This document shows positions 21,918 through 36,060 of a DNA stretch of 64,000 bases, piece after piece (within the stretch, counting starts at the first letter, position 1; every line of letters starts with the position of its first letter). Position numbers and translations under genes: made by a program. This DNA is from Pterobdella sp. o SKG-2022 (taxonomy: Eukaryota > Annelida > Clitellata > Hirudinida > Piscicolidae): the NCBI GenBank assembly GCA_964035795.1, contig OZ038325.1, positions 6,457,332 to 6,521,331 on the forward strand, read 5' to 3'. Below the pieces are notes generated by a model, which saw only the letters and a list, made by a program, of their open reading frames with translations, was not told where the DNA came from and did no database searches.

Positions 21918-24900
21918 ATGCTTATCACGGTGGCAACAGCTTCTGAACAGTTTTTTAATTTTGATGTGAATTCCGACATCACCTTAGCGGCTTTGAAATC
22001 TCTTTGCTCTACAGAAAGTGGCCTTCCAGTTAATAAAATCGCGTTATCTTTCAACGGATCAATATTAAATGATGATAAAAGTTAGTTTTACATTTTTAGA
22101 AGGGATATTAAACTCTTAACAATTTATTATTTTTTAGAAAAGCTTTCATCATATAAAATCCAAAATGGAGACATTCTTCTTCTTCAAATCATTGAAAGAC
22201 CACCCACATCATCATCAAACACAAGTAAGAAAATATACCTAAAATTGGAAACTAATTTATATTGTATTTATTGAATTCTCTATAACTAAAAGTTTTTCTT
22301 CACTTTCACCAGTGCCATTCATAGACTTTGGCACAATGGCTATTCCTTCATCTTCTTCTTCCTCTCGAGCTCCCACACCTCCAAGGGACATGGAAGATCC
22401 CAGGGTACTTCAACAACTACTCCTCAACAGTCCTCATGATATCTCCATCCTTAAAGAGAGGAACCCTGCACTCGCAGATGCCCTTCTTAGCAGAGATCTC
22501 AGTGAGTGACGGTTATGGGAGATTTGTTTGAGTTTTTGTGCAGTTTTCTTTTGCTTGATCAACCAAATTTTTATAATAATTTCATTTTCAATTCAGGATT
22601 AAATGAAAAGCTAATTAGGAAACAATCAAGACATTTTAATAATTTTTTTATTTTTCACCATGTTCATCACAGACAAGTTTACAAAGGTTTTGAGAGAACA
22701 GCAGAAGGAAAGAATGAAGAAAGATGAGGAAAAGAAAAGACTTGCCTTAGCAGATCCTTTTGACTCAGAAGCTCAACGCAGAATTGCAGAAGAAATCAGG
22801 TCTGAAAATTGCTTTTCTTCTCTAATGGAACATAACCTAGAACATAAAAACTACAAAATTTATTAATGCCTTTGTTTTTTTAATTTAATTTATTTTAGAA
22901 ACACACTTCACACCATACTCACAGTAACATCTCTTTTGATCATTTATTTAATTAATTATTCATTTATTTAAATTTATATAGCGCACTTTTCACATAAATT
23001 TATTAATTATATCTCAATATCATGCTGATCAAATTCATCCATCTGTGTATGTAAAGATTCACATCTTACAAATCAAATATACATTCACAAAAACATACCC
23101 ATAATCAATCTAAAACCACAAAAAAAAAAGCAAACTATACATAGATAATACATAACATAAATAAATATTGATTTTTGTTTTTATACAACTGTCGGACTAT
23201 TCTACCCCAACAAGCAATCCAAAGCACAAACACCCAAACAGACTAAAGAACATAGAACACAACATGGAGACAGCCATGGAGTATGCTCCAGAGAGTTTCG
23301 GGCAAGTATGTATGTTGTACATCGATTGCAAGGTTAACCATCATCCCATCAAGGCATTTGTCGATTCTGGTGGGTGGGAGGTTGATTGCTATAGTGGATA
23401 GGAGGTTGTTTGTTATGGTAGGTAGAGGAGGGGTTGGGTATTATGAGGGGGAGAAGAGGTTGGGTATTATGGTGGATGGGGCTGGTTGTTCATTTGTGGT
23501 GGATGTTATGTTGTTTTCATGAGTTTTGACGGTATTAAACTATTTTTTGTGAAGAGTTGTAGATATAAATATAAGGATAGTTTTGATATATAACTTTGTT
23601 TTTCTAGCTGTGATGTGGTAATGTTACAGACATAGTTTTTATGTTGAGAAAGTTGTGTTACTTTGCTGTAATATTCCTGTTTAAGTGATGTTTTTTTGAA
23701 GTTGAGGAAATGTTATACTTTATTTTGTTGTTTTTTCTTACTAGTATTTTTATACCTTTTTTAAATTTTTTTTTTAATTAAGTAGATTAATATTTTCAAA
23801 CATAGGATTCCCACCCCCTGCTTAACCCCACAATCACCAACCAATGACAGGAGCGCAAATGACGATAATGAGTGAAAATGCCGCTGAGAGATGTAACATC
23901 ATGCGATTGGTCGATACAAGGTGGAAAGGCGTGGCCAAGGGTGTTGGTGTTCAAGTTATTATTGGACGCGTCCATTTATGTATGTCGGTGTTTGTTTTAC
24001 TTTTACGTGATTAAATTTTTTTTTCTATATACACATGCATAAAACTAAAGCTCAAAACTATATATACATCATCATCATTATTATCTTACGTCCGTTCCTC
24101 TAGTAGCATAGGTTAAACAATACCATGGTTTCAAATCCGCCATGTTTACTCCATAAACATACATTTACAAAAACTTCAGGCTTCAACCCACACACACACA
24201 CACACACTCAGGCCAAGTACAGATAGGTGATGCGCACCTGCAATGCAGCTTGTCCATCCTCAAAGACCAACCCATGGATATGCTGTTGGGCCTTGACATG
24301 TTAAGGAGGCATCAGGTTTCTATTTGTTCCTATTAATAGATATGCTTGTAGTTCTTTTTTTCTATTTATAAAAGCTTTTTGTTGTAAAATAGCATGCGTC
24401 AGTGCAATTTTTGTCCGTTACATCCCTCCATTCCAACACCCCACTCTCATAACAGTGCATAATAGACTTGAGGACAAACAAGTTGGTGATAGGAACCACA
24501 AACACCTCGACACCCTTCCTATCAGAAGGAGAGCTACCCATGCATGCTCGACTCAACAACTCGAGGTGGGTTTTGTTTGTCCACATAGCTCAGCTGGCAG
24601 ATCGTTAAACTAATTATCTTAAGTTAACGCGTTCTATCCCGCGTTGGAAATTATCTCGCTCTACTTCTATGAAGAAAAGCGCTTTATAAATACCGCGTTT
24701 CATACATCATCTTCATTATCGTTTGTCATCTGGGTTTGCATAATTGTGGCATTAGGCTTGCCGTTTTTGAAAGTTTTTTTTTTTCGCTTATTAGTTTTCA
24801 CTGTTTTTTATGTTTTATAATATTTTTTTTCTTTTCTCTTTGCTCATTAAGAATTTAGAGTTTTGTATGAGTTTCTTTTCAACCGTTTCCTAATACTGCT

Positions 24901-25234
24901 AATTTCTAATGAAACAATAGAATTTTAATATCTATATAATAATAATAATAATAAACCGATGCAAAACCATGATGATGATGATGATGATGATGAATAATAA
25001 TAAATTATACCATAATACTTATATAATAATAATAATAATAATAATAAACAGAGAAAGAGAAGATGCAGAAGAGCAAAAAGTGATAGAAGAACTTTTAAAA
25101 AAACAAGCCAGAGAAGAAGGAAAAGTAATTATTATTATTATATTCACTATGAATTTATTGTTTTTACCATTTTTTCAGCCTTTAATTTAAAAATATGTCC
25201 ACTGACCCAATTTCAGAAAAGTCCCAAAAAGTAA
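21918..25234 (+). CDS. DDI2: DDI1/DDI2-type aspartic protease, ubiquitin receptor
   Basis: Ten exons in phase: 21918-22080, 22138-22224, 22313-22501, 22673-22799, 23242-23369, 23851-23979, 24212-24315, 24456-24565, 25052-25124, 25217-25234 (375 residues, close to the animal norm). The order is an N-terminal ubiquitin-like domain starting [11 protein letters not shown], a serine-rich linker, the helical domain ([29 protein letters not shown]), then the retropepsin-like domain with the catalytic [31 protein letters not shown] and LVIGTT. The protein is a cytosolic protease that cleaves long-ubiquitinated substrates, in animals including NFE2L1, as a dimer with one Asp per subunit. The C-terminus is a charged helix ending KSPKK; a clear UIM is not visible. 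Start choice: MLITV is the conserved family start. There may be one gene for both vertebrate paralogues. Confidence 0.95.
24581..24702 (+). mobile_element. SINE type B inside DDI intron 8
   Basis: A tRNA-like head (CATAGCTCAGCTGGCAGATC, anticodon loop CTAATTA, then GTTCTATCCCGCGTTGG as the degenerate B box) is followed by a short body and the tail AAAAGCGCTTTATAAATACC. Same orientation as DDI. The copy is diverged, and the tRNA fold is no longer credible as a functional tRNA. Confidence 0.75.
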
Positions 25235-26634
25235 TCAGGAGTTTTTACGTTGTATTTGTGGTAGTTGTGTGGAGTTTTTTGTCATAATTTTTATTCGTTT
25301 CAAGAGTTTGTATGAGTAGAGTTTTGTATCCTTAATTGTTTTATGAGTATTGTATATTTCAAATTTTTTTGCCTTTTTTTAGTTATTCAAAGATTTTTTG
25401 TTGATTTTATTTATCTTTTTTTGGTTTGGCTTGATGTTATTTTATGCCAATTTTTTAATCGATAGTTGAATATTTCATAATTGATCATTATCCTTAATGT
25501 TATTTATCATCATATCACCCAGGGCAAAAAGATAAATAATTTTTTATATCTATGGAGATCCAATTTCATTTTTGTGATATATACCTTCGATCATTCTGTT
25601 ATTTTTTTGTCTTTAAAATAGCATTTTGAAGCAAATTAAAATTCAATATGTATTTAATTTTTGTATATTGTTTTGGGCAATTGAGTTGAGTTAAAGTAGT
25701 TATTTAAATTTAGCCTTTAAAAGCTCAAATTTGATGTATTGTTTCAAACCCAAGAAACGAAAAACAAAATTACTAAAAAAAAATTTTTTGTATCAAATAG
25801 GTAAAGATCAGTCTTCAGTAAATTCAAATCGTCTACACATTTATGGAATTTTTGAAAATATATATCAGTATTTTAATAATGGGATTTCTATTATAATATA
25901 ATGAAATAAGTTTTCTTGTAATAATTGGTCATATAAAATCCAGTAATTATGGTATATAGCTAAAGTTTTCATAATTTGGTGTATCTTATAAATAAATAAA
26001 AATATGTTACAAAAATTTTTTTCAAGTTATTGGCACTGTGGTCTTAATATTTTTGTTATAGTAGACTAAAAATATTTATAGCAACTGAAACATCTGTTAA
26101 CATTCCTTGCCACCCACGTGACCCTTAATAATAATAACTTTGCGCATGTCAAGTAGAGCGTCAAATAAAATTATCGAAATAATGGCCTATAATCTTTTTT
26201 GTTCTAAAATTTTCTGAACGATGTCTGCTTTTCAGACGTGTTTTCAATAAATCAGGACTAAATCTATTTTTTCATTTTCACTCCTTGAAGACTTTCGTCA
26301 ATTTGTAAGTCCATTTGCTTTCCATACCCATTGTCTTAATTTGGCTTTCTTTTGTATTTATTTTATGATTAAATCTCAATTTTTATCTATATTTTGATTT
26401 TTGAACTTTTTGCATTTGTTTAAAAGTTGTTTTCTGATTCTGTTAATATTGCATATAATATTAAAATTCTGCTTCCAGGTTTCGCTTTTTAAACTTAAAC
26501 GATTTGAAAACGACGCATCAAATATACCAAGATTGAGAAACTTGAGATACTTTTACAAAGCTTGCACGTCAGTTGAGCGGACGACAAATAAAAGCAACGT
26601 CATAATCAGGGTGTTCTATTAGACGACCACTGCT
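25235..26634. other. Intergenic region, DDI to TNRC6
   Basis: AT-rich with no supported coding exon. A possible 5' UTR intron for TNRC6 could use the acceptor CTGCTTCCAG near 26478. A TAG in frame at 26620-26622 closes the TNRC6 frame just upstream of its ATG. Confidence 0.5.
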
Positions 26635-29600
26635 ATGTGGTCGTTAGATGTTAACAAACAAGACCTCAAAACGGCCAAATGGGCGTCAAATCATCACACT
26701 GCACTTCACCCATCTGCTTCCGACGCTTCTTTATGGCGTCATACCAACCCCATAGCCAATTCGTCCGGTTGGGGCTCCGTTAACCATAGTCCTGTTCCTA
26801 ATGCAGGGACTGAAAGTTGGGGAAATAATCCTCAACAAATTTTCCCCAACAGTCAAGCAAGCAACAATGAAGCTTCAAACAAACTTTTGAATTCAAGACC
26901 TACTCCAGGACTAGTTCCTAACTTCAAAAACTCAAATATTAGCAATTTGCAACACAACAATACATGGGCTTCAAAAGCAGGACCAACCAGTGCTTGGAGT
27001 AGGGGAAAACCTGTCACTTGCAATCAGGCTTTTTTCACAAGCAAAGCCAACCAAAATCTTTCGAGCAGTGGCCCGAGTTCATGGGCGGATGCTGTGGCTA
27101 ACAAACACTCAAGCATAATTACATCTACTACCAACACAACTGTCACCTCTGAACCACTCAATGCCAACACAGAAGAAGTTACAACATCTAATGAAGCAAC
27201 CTCAGAGAAGTTGAGGGAAGAAAAAATATCTGCAGCTATAAATAGTAATGAAGGATGGGGTAAGAAAACCATTCGTCAAGACACAGCATGGGTTGTGAAT
27301 GAAGTGATACATGAAGATGAACAACCTCAACCTAACCAACTCACATCCAAGCAAGTAATCACAGGGACTGCCATATGGGAGTCATTGAAGTCAAAGTCAT
27401 CAGATGTTTTATGGGATTCCAAAATGCCACCTCCCTCCGACCCTTTCAACAATCCCTCTTACCGACCCTCTTTTGAGAAACTCCCATGGGCCTCTCTTGA
27501 CAAAAACACACCATCATGGACACCAGGAAACCTACCTGCAAAAGTTCCTGAAGGAGCAATATGGCCGACAAAAAAAGAGGAAGTGTCATGGGTTGGTGGA
27601 GAGAACAAGAACGAACCTGGATGGAACAATAACCTGCATCGTAGTGCATCAACAGGAAGCTGGTCAGAGCATGTGAATGGTGGATGGGTGGATGAGAACA
27701 AAGATAATGGAACCTCATTGTGGAATGAAAAGGGATGGAGAGGGAAGAGCAAAATGGAGGGAGATGTGTTTGCGAATCACAAGAACAACATAGAAGCCTG
27801 GGCTCCTATGGTATGTTGCACCAATGTTTTAATTTACATCAATTATATCGCTAAACTACCAAATAACTCATTTATAGCTACATTTCTAAATAATTGAATA
27901 AGTTCTATTTATGGTCATTTTTAAAACCATAAAATAAATGCTATTGATAGTTTAATTTATTTGTTTTTCATCAGGTGCATTACATGCTTGTTTAAATCAT
28001 TAAAAACTTCCACAATGTTTGTCATATCATCTCAGATGTTGTTCACTACATTCATTATGAGTGGATGGTCATGCATAGATTCATTAATCATTAAATTGAG
28101 TACTATTCAACGCATATGAGCTCTGTGTTGTGTTATGCTTGAACTTTACTTGAATTTATTTTATATTGAGACATTCAAACCAAACTTATCTGGTGATGAT
28201 GATGGTGGTAATCAGGATGAGAACAACAACAATAATAAAAAAATGATAATAATAAACCAAAAATAAATAATAAAAACAAGAAAATATTGTTAAACATAGA
28301 TGCTACTTATAACTGGTTTTAAATTAAAGGTTCACTCACCAATCAGAATCAGGAAGGGTGGGGTGAGCCATCATGGGCAGGTCCTCGTTTCAAGGCAGCC
28401 AATTGGAATGAAGATGCTAATGTTTATGCCAATCGATTGGTCAGTTATTTGTGTCATATTTATTCAAATTAACTAATCAATAGTTAATCAGATTATATTG
28501 TTGTCCCAATAACTTAGATTGGAGAATACTAATTATAAATTACAAATCAAATATTAGTAGTGATTGGTGAATACATTAATTAAAGAGACTCAGAATGTGT
28601 ACCAATGATCTAAAATGAGATAATATAAACTTTAAATTATTCAATAAAAAGTTTTAAAAATCAATGCTTATATATTTAATTTTAAAAAAATATTAATAAA
28701 AGTCAAAATAGATATATAAAAACCTTAGAGGCTAGTTTAATCATAGAAAACACAAATCTTTACAGACGTTTTTAATCTTGTATTCACAATAAATAAACTT
28801 ACTTCCATGCTTCCTATATTCTTTGTATTATATTATTATTATATAATTCAAACAATGCTTCACAAATAGTATATGGAATACATATAATCAACTTTTTGCC
28901 TCTCAGTTGCTTCTTATAAGGCTTTATACACTACATTGTTATTATCATCATTGGTTTTATCCAATTTGATGCTTACATAGGTTAATGGGGTTACTATGAT
29001 TATTTTAGATACATAGATAGGTTATCTTCTAAGTCTTTATAAAACCATTAAAAACTGATGGTGAAATCACACACGTATATACCTACACACAAACGCATAC
29101 ATTCGCATACACAAAAAAATACCTCAACGGTACCCACCCTCAACAGCAACCTCAGAGAAATCTACCTCCCTTGCAGAAGATAATGAACTTTGGTTTTAAG
29201 GTAGTCATGTCATCGACTATTGTATCCAATATTGCTAGCATTAGTTGTTATATTAATTCTATTTTTAAGTAAAAAATACCTTTATTTTTTTTTATTGTCG
29301 TTATTGTTTTTTCATTGGTTTCGATATTTTTAAGAGTTATTCTTTCCATTGTTATAACTACCATTATTGCTAGGAGGATAATTATTATTCATTAAAATAT
29401 TACTATTTTTAAAAGAGTTAATTTAATTATTTTTTGTATTAGACTAATTTAATTATTCACTGCTATTTTATCATCATTAAATGATCATGTGTTATCATCA
29501 AGAGAGAAGAAGCTCACTCGGCTCTGCTGTCCCACAACATGAATGTAGAAGAGACTCTAGGTGGGTAGGAGTGGGGGGGTTGTTGGTAGGAGTAGGTGGG

Positions 29601-32132
29601 GTTTATTGGTAGGAGTAATAGAGGGATTGTTGGGTAGGAGAGGATAGTTTCAACATGAGTGGAGGTATATATTGAGTATGGTTGTGATTTGACGTGAGTG
29701 GGTGAGATTTTGTGTAAGTATAAATATATTTTGGGAAGAGGAGTTTAGGAGATATTAGAATGATGGTTGTTTAAAAATGATAGTAAAATTTTTTAGCTAC
29801 CATAAATGACCACCAACATTGCAGCGTGGTTGATAAGGAGCAAATCTCAGGGTGAAACCCCCAATGCCATCCCAAACCCCGGTGATTCTTCCCTCCCTTC
29901 CTCATCCTCCTCCTCCTCCTCTCTCCGATTCAACAACATCAGAGGAGATGGCATGTTTTCGCCTCGGGATCCCAGTTTCGAGTTGATGAATCTGCAACTA
30001 AATGACACTGCTCTCAACAACAATATGGCCAATCCCAACCCTTTGAATAAACTCAAAACGCCCAACAACATCAACAACAACCTCAATAATAAGCATAATA
30101 ATAACATGCTTTTGCAGCAGTTTATATCTAGTCTTGATAACAGCTCTTCTTTGGTGTGTTTCAATGCTTCCATTCTAATTATTTAAACTTTAATATAATT
30201 ATTAATTTCTTCAGTTCATATAATAATTACGTAAATATTAATTCATCTATTTTATATATAATACTTAATATAATATAAGCTCTATTTAAATTAAAGATAA
30301 CTCGATGTTTTTAACAGCTGGGCAAGCAGCCTCAGCCATTGGTGCAGCAATTGCTGCAGACGATCCAAGCAGTTGTCAGCAGTGGCCTACTGCCCATGCA
30401 AGCAATCACACCAGCAAGCCTCGCCAACCCGTCCTTCTTTCAAAACCTCCAACACCTTTTACGACTGCATGATGCCCACCAAAAAATTTCACAGCAGAGC
30501 ATTCACCTGCTACCCTCACAACAGCAGTGCGCTCTTGACACAGCCACCAGTTTGCAACATCGCATTGATGCACTCAAAGCACAACTCATCCAAACTGCTG
30601 TATCTCAACCCTTGTCTCCCTGGAAACCAGATAAGCATTCCTCTGTTGAATTTTCCAACTTGAATCCGCTCCTACCTCCGAATCTCATCACAACCACTCC
30701 ATCATCTCTGTGGCAACCAACCACCACTGCCACACCCACATGGTCGTCCAATGATAAATCTCTTGTGTCATCTGCAACCAATACTATATCCACCATGACC
30801 ACGTCTCTTGAAACATCTAGTGCCCCCTTGCTGCCTTCCACCTTAGAGATTGAGGAGTTTGTACCTGGAAAGTTGTGGCAGGGCCCCAGTCAGAAGACGG
30901 TTGAAGATGACCCCTATCTCACTCCAGGTAGCATCAACCACTACACTAAGCCAAACTCTAGTCTTTCAAGCAAGACTGACACTCGTCCTGTGAAGTTACC
31001 TCCATGGAGTGACACTGGACATCCAGACAAGGGGACCAACTGGGCTGGACTCCATAGGAGTGTGTCATGGGCGTCTGGAGATCAGCCTACAGGTTGTTGT
31101 TGTTATTGATGTTTTATGTTGTTATTTTTGTTACTTTTGATGTTTTTGTTGTGGTTGTTGAGCAGCTGTTGCTACCATGTTATAAACTTTTTATGGGATG
31201 GTTATTACTCAGCACCCATGTAATTATTAATGACTCCACTGTTGTTCGATATAATAGTCCATGCATTATTTTTCTCACGCCATAAATACACATTTCACCC
31301 CATAACCCCTTATTTGACACAAACACACAGGGACCAACAACTCAATGGTGTCTTCTCCAGGGCTTCCTTCCAACTGGATATTACTCAAAGGAATTCCACA
31401 GGTTTGTCCCTTTGTCTTTTTTCTTGTACCTCCGTCTTTTTTTCTATATCACGATATCATTTAAATAGCAATCGTCTTTTTATTTTTGTCTTATTGTATC
31501 ATTTTCATTATTTTATGTCTTTTTAGAGTTATTTGTACTTCTGTATTGTTAATTGATCTGTATTTTTCTTTATCATTTGTTGCTGTACTAAACCATACCA
31601 TGATCCAAGCTTTTAACACCAACCACTCAAGACAACATAAAAACAACACCCACAGCAATTGGACAGCAGTACAGTGCAGAGTTTATGTCAGGGAAGTTTG
31701 GTGTGTAGTCTTGTGGGAGCAGGGGTGGATGGTTCGAGGTGGGTGGTAGGCTTCGCAAAGGTGGATGATGCAGTGAGAGTGGCTAAGCAATTGAGGGGTA
31801 GTCCATTTAAGGCTGAGTTCATCTCGGAGTCAGATGCATCCAACCTCACTCGACTTCAACACATGTCGCCTTTTGTTCCCAACATGCTCAACAATGCACC
31901 TTTCAACAACAATCCTCCACCTTTTCTCAACAACAACTTCCCGCCATTCAACACCAACATGCCTCCCTTCAACAACAACAAAATGATGATGAATGACCTC
32001 ATGCGACCTTTGACTCCATCGGTGTTGTCTTCATCTTCATCTTTGTGGGCCAGCAGACAACCCATGTGGTCAGTTGATGACCAAGAACACGCATCAGCTT
32101 TTTTGCCTGGAGATCTTCTTGGAGGGCAATGA
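26635..32132 (+). CDS. TNRC6: TNRC6/GW182 microRNA-silencing scaffold
   Basis: Eight exons in phase: 26635-27810, 28347-28439, 29177-29200 (or 29147-29200), 29503-29560, 29825-30153, 30318-31092, 31331-31401, 31656-32132, giving about 1,000 residues, compact compared with vertebrate TNRC6. The N-terminal exon has many Trp next to Gly/Ser/Asn (SSGWGSV, ESWGNN, EGWGKK, SGPSSWADA), the Argonaute hooks. A UBA-like segment follows, split over exons 3-5 (KIMNFGFK, REEAHSALLSHNMNVEETL, AWLIRSK). Then comes a Q/P-rich middle, the silencing region with EEFVPGKLWQG and VEDDPYLTPGS, an RRM (SNWILLKGIPQ, RWVVGFAKVDDAVRVAKQL), and a C-terminus with SLWASRQPMW and LLGGQ. In P-bodies it bridges Argonaute to PAN2-PAN3 and CCR4-NOT. 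The C-terminal region is P/N-rich. An in-frame stop just upstream supports the ATG. Confidence 0.92.
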
Positions 32133-32758
32133 GGTGGTGGGAGTGGTGTATGGGAAGATGTTGCGGTGTATGTGGTGATGGTGAGGGTTTGGTGGGTATT
32201 TGGGGTTGTAGTTCAGCTGTAATAGATGTTAATGATGAAGATGGTGTCGAAGGGGCTTATTAGAGTGATATTAGTGATGTTATTAACAAAATAGGAATCA
32301 CGAGGGTGATGATGCTAGCAGAAGATTCAAACAAATCAAAGACAAACCTTTTTTAGACTTTCGAAGGCTGTCTCGTTTTGACGCGCAAGGTCAAACTAAA
32401 GGCTGAACTTTCCACCTTATTCTGAGTTGCGCCATTTAACATTATCATTTTATTTATTTTTTACATCCATTTATATCCACCAATCAGAAGACAAGGGCGT
32501 TGCGGCGCTATTTTTAGTATTATTTTCCTTATCGTGCGTAGTAGTGAGGATATGTAAATAAGTATATTTATATAAAGAACTAAGGTGCATATAATGATGG
32601 GGTTGAGTGGATGTAATTTAAACCCTTTGTTACTTGTGAGTTTCTTTTGTTTTACCTCTGTGGGTATTTGATTATTCAACCATGCACGTGATTAATTCTC
32701 GTGATTAATTGATTTTTATAATTAATTAATAAACGTGATTAATTAATTTATGGTGTAG

Positions 32759-33144
32759 CTAAGCACAATGGCTTGTATGTTTATCAATGCCTTAAGCTTT
32801 TCGATTTGCAACAAAGCATCGTCAGGTTGAATATGAATAATGCATATAACATAATTATATGATAAGTATCATTGGTTTTAATCATTATATCACTCAACTT
32901 TGCGTCATAATGATAACGATTCTACAAGTATATTTAAGAACACAAATTAGTTTTATCGATACAAAGCTTGAAAGAGTTGGTTGACGAAAAGGCTTGTATT
33001 CCAATAACATTTATTTGTGTTCTTAAATATACTTGTTTGGTTGTGGTCATTGTTGAATCATTATAAAGGTTCTTGTAGGCATTTGGCATATGTAGCCTCA
33101 TGGGAATTGGAAAGCTTAGTGCATTCGTGAGCCATTGTGCTTAG
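32759..33144. mobile_element. 386-bp MITE-like element with terminal inverted repeats
   Basis: The ends are the perfect 15-bp inverted repeat CTAAGCACAATGGCT (32759-32773) and its complement (33130-33144). Inward similarity between the arms continues imperfectly through a TAAGCTTT segment. A second internal inverted pair of about 22 bp (AAGTATATTTAAGAACACAA at 32926-32948 and its complement near 33010-33032) makes a nested hairpin. No coding frame. A target-site duplication is not clear. It is a non-autonomous DNA transposon by structure. Confidence 0.8.
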
Positions 33145-33896
33145 TTAGATGATATTGTTTGCAGGTTAATACATTTAATAGGTTTCATTTATGTTCTTTT
33201 GTTAAATCCATTAATATTTCATTAAATATTAATTGCTTATTTATTTTTTTGGATATTTTAATTTATTTATGATTTTCAAGGTTAATAGTAATTTATTCAA
33301 AGTAAAATATTACTAATTATATTATATTTATCCATAATAGATTTACTTTTCAAATTCTTTTATTTTTTTGTATCATTCAGTTTATCTACATACATAATAA
33401 TTGTGTATATCAATATCCGTTTTATTTACCCCCAAAATTTCAATCAATATGTGATTAGGTTCACTTTTAAATCGATTACCCAATCATTGCGTATTGCAAG
33501 TTTAAATTTATTTTGACTTTTAGTCGTTTCAATCAATTTAGTTTGTGAGAAGGATCGAGTTAATTTTAGTTTATTTGTATTAATTTTTCAAATATTTTCA
33601 TTTATTCCACGTTTTATTATTGTTAACATTATTATTATTCTTATTATTGGATTCTTATTGAAACTTTTAGGCTACCTGCACCTTTGTAATAACCTCCGCA
33701 ATAATTTATCTGCCTATTATTATTATTATTACTTATATATATTTTTTTTTGTTTCTACTGTTTATTTTGCTTAAAACTTATTTTATTGATATTATTTGCA
33801 TAGTGATGTTGGTATTTCATGGTAGCAGTAGTAATATTAGTAGTCTTTGGTTTGTTTATAACGATTAAATGGTTTAATTAATGACGGGTATGTGAA

Positions 33897-34140
33897 TAAA
33901 TTGATAATTGGATGGGAGGAGAGAGGGTGGGTTGATGGGTGGCCAATAAGTGTATGGTTGGATAGGTAGATGGATAGATAGATTGGAATATTGGTGTGTA
34001 GATGGATGGATGGTTGAGAAGTAGATGGTGGGATAAGTTGATGGGTAGATGGTTGGATAGATAGATGGAAGTATTGGTGTGTAGATGGATGGATGGTTGA
34101 GGGATAGATGGATGGATGGTTGAGGAGTAGATGGATGGAA
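33897..34140 (+). repeat. GATG/GATA-type imperfect minisatellite
   Basis: Repeats of GATGGATGG, TAGATGG and TTGGATAGATAG with partial larger periodicity (ATTGGTGTGTAGATGGATGG occurs twice, about 100 bp apart). No coding meaning; the minus-strand frame here is only its translation. Confidence 0.8.
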
Positions 34141-34574
34141 GGATAAGGAATAGAACGCTAAGTTCGTATCTTGTCATTGTTGGATGGATTATAATATAAC
34201 TAAGATCTATATCGCTTGTTCATATTAATAATATTGGTGGTAATAGTAATAATTATATGATATTTCAAATAGAGTTACTAGCATTGTTGGAAAAATCATC
34301 AAAATCTTTTTTTTTCATTTTTATTATTATTATGAAATAAATACATTGTTACGATATTTACAATACATTCACACGTGCTCAAGCAATCATCACGTACATA
34401 CTTATGTGTGTGTGAGATGATGAATACACCGACACACACAGATGTTCGTAAAAACATTGAAACATACATTCTATCAACACAAAAATACCTTACCAATGTT
34501 TAAATACTTTGAGACTCGATTTGAATTATTTAATTTATATTAAAACTCACACATAAAACATGCGAAAAAACACT

Positions 34575-34692
<118 letters not shown>

Positions 34693-35660
34693 CGCAAATA
34701 CACACAAAAACACATACAACCGCAAATACACACACATATACATCCGCAAACACACACATCTCCACACAAACATATCGCTGATATTCAAAGGTTGAAACTT
34801 GTTACAAATGCTTTTAATTATTGTTTACTCTTGCATTTTATTCACTTTTTCTCATTCATTATGATGGTTTTATTCAATTATTATTATTATTATTGTTAAT
34901 ATTATTTTTATTATTAATACTACTATTTTTATCATTTTTATTTTTATTATTATTGATTTTTTCATGAAGGGTTTTCCAACTTGTTATTATTGGCTTTATT
35001 ATTTAATTTTTTATTTTGGTGGTATCAACGGCTTTTATCAATGTTTCCATCATTGTATCATGAGCGTTTCTTTTTTGTATCACCACTTTCATTCATTCTT
35101 TTATTACTATGTTATTACTATTCTGTTATTATTATTATTTTTATTATTATTATTATTGGTACCACACCACCCAGACCATATCTCAACTTAGATCAACCAT
35201 GATGTTTCCATGCCACAACGCCATTTTATTTTTTATTATTATTATTTTATTTTTTTTTATGATTTTGTTTTCCACATTTAATATCACTCAATTTTTGATA
35301 TGGGTTCTTATTTACATTACAATACAAACCGTTGCTCCTAGAATTCGTAATTTTTTTTTTAGCTCATTATTGCTATTATTAGTAGTTTATCTTTGTTGTT
35401 ATTTAAACTTTAAATAATTTTTACTGTTCTTATTGTTAGTTTAATATTATTGTTATTATTATCACAATCTCATTGTATCTGATATTTTGACTTGCGCGAT
35501 GTCACATTCGACTGAATACGTTTCTATTTTTGAATAAATTATCTACTTTTGAAGCGCTTTTTATAGCCATTTAATCACAAAATTCAATAAAGTTTCGTAA
35601 AAATTTATCCACTCATAAAATTCTATTATTATAACAGATGAAAAAACTAGTATGTATGTA

Positions 35661-35720
35661 AGTCGACCATCAGCCACCCTGAGCTGGGGTTTCGGTAGTG
35701 CAGTGGGCAATGTAATATGT
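35661..35720 (-). mobile_element. SINE type A fragment
   Basis: The minus strand reads CACTACCGAAACCCCAGCTC, then AGGGTGGCTGATGGTCGACTT. It is the 3' part of the SINE A body only. Confidence 0.65.
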
Positions 35721-36060
35721 ATGTATCAGGGTACTACTACTATGATACTAAAAAATTAAAACAAAAGTCAGTGACTAACTGTCGATATAAACTGATAGTG
35801 ATTAGGGGTTTAACAGTTCTAAGCTGCAGAAAATTTCTAACTAGCTGTGACCGAGCACAAGTGCATAGTTTGGTAGAGCTTCTCTTGTATTTACTTCATC
35901 CCCATGTTATATATTATATATCGTAACAATATTATCGGGTGAGGTATACAAAATACAAGAGTTTATTTCAGCTGATAATGAGAGTTACGAGAGCTTTTTA
36001 TTGTTTAATTAATGTGTTGGATTTACATTTTTTAGTGATGATTTTCGTTTAAAGTCCTTG

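Noticed and set aside
24581..24650. Possible tRNA genes at this and the other SINE heads
   Set aside because: Heads have damaged acceptor stems and are followed by SINE bodies; they are tRNA-derived repeats, not functional tRNAs.
27024..27752. Minus-strand frames within TNRC6 exon 1
   Set aside because: They are shadows of the well-supported TNRC6 plus-strand frame.
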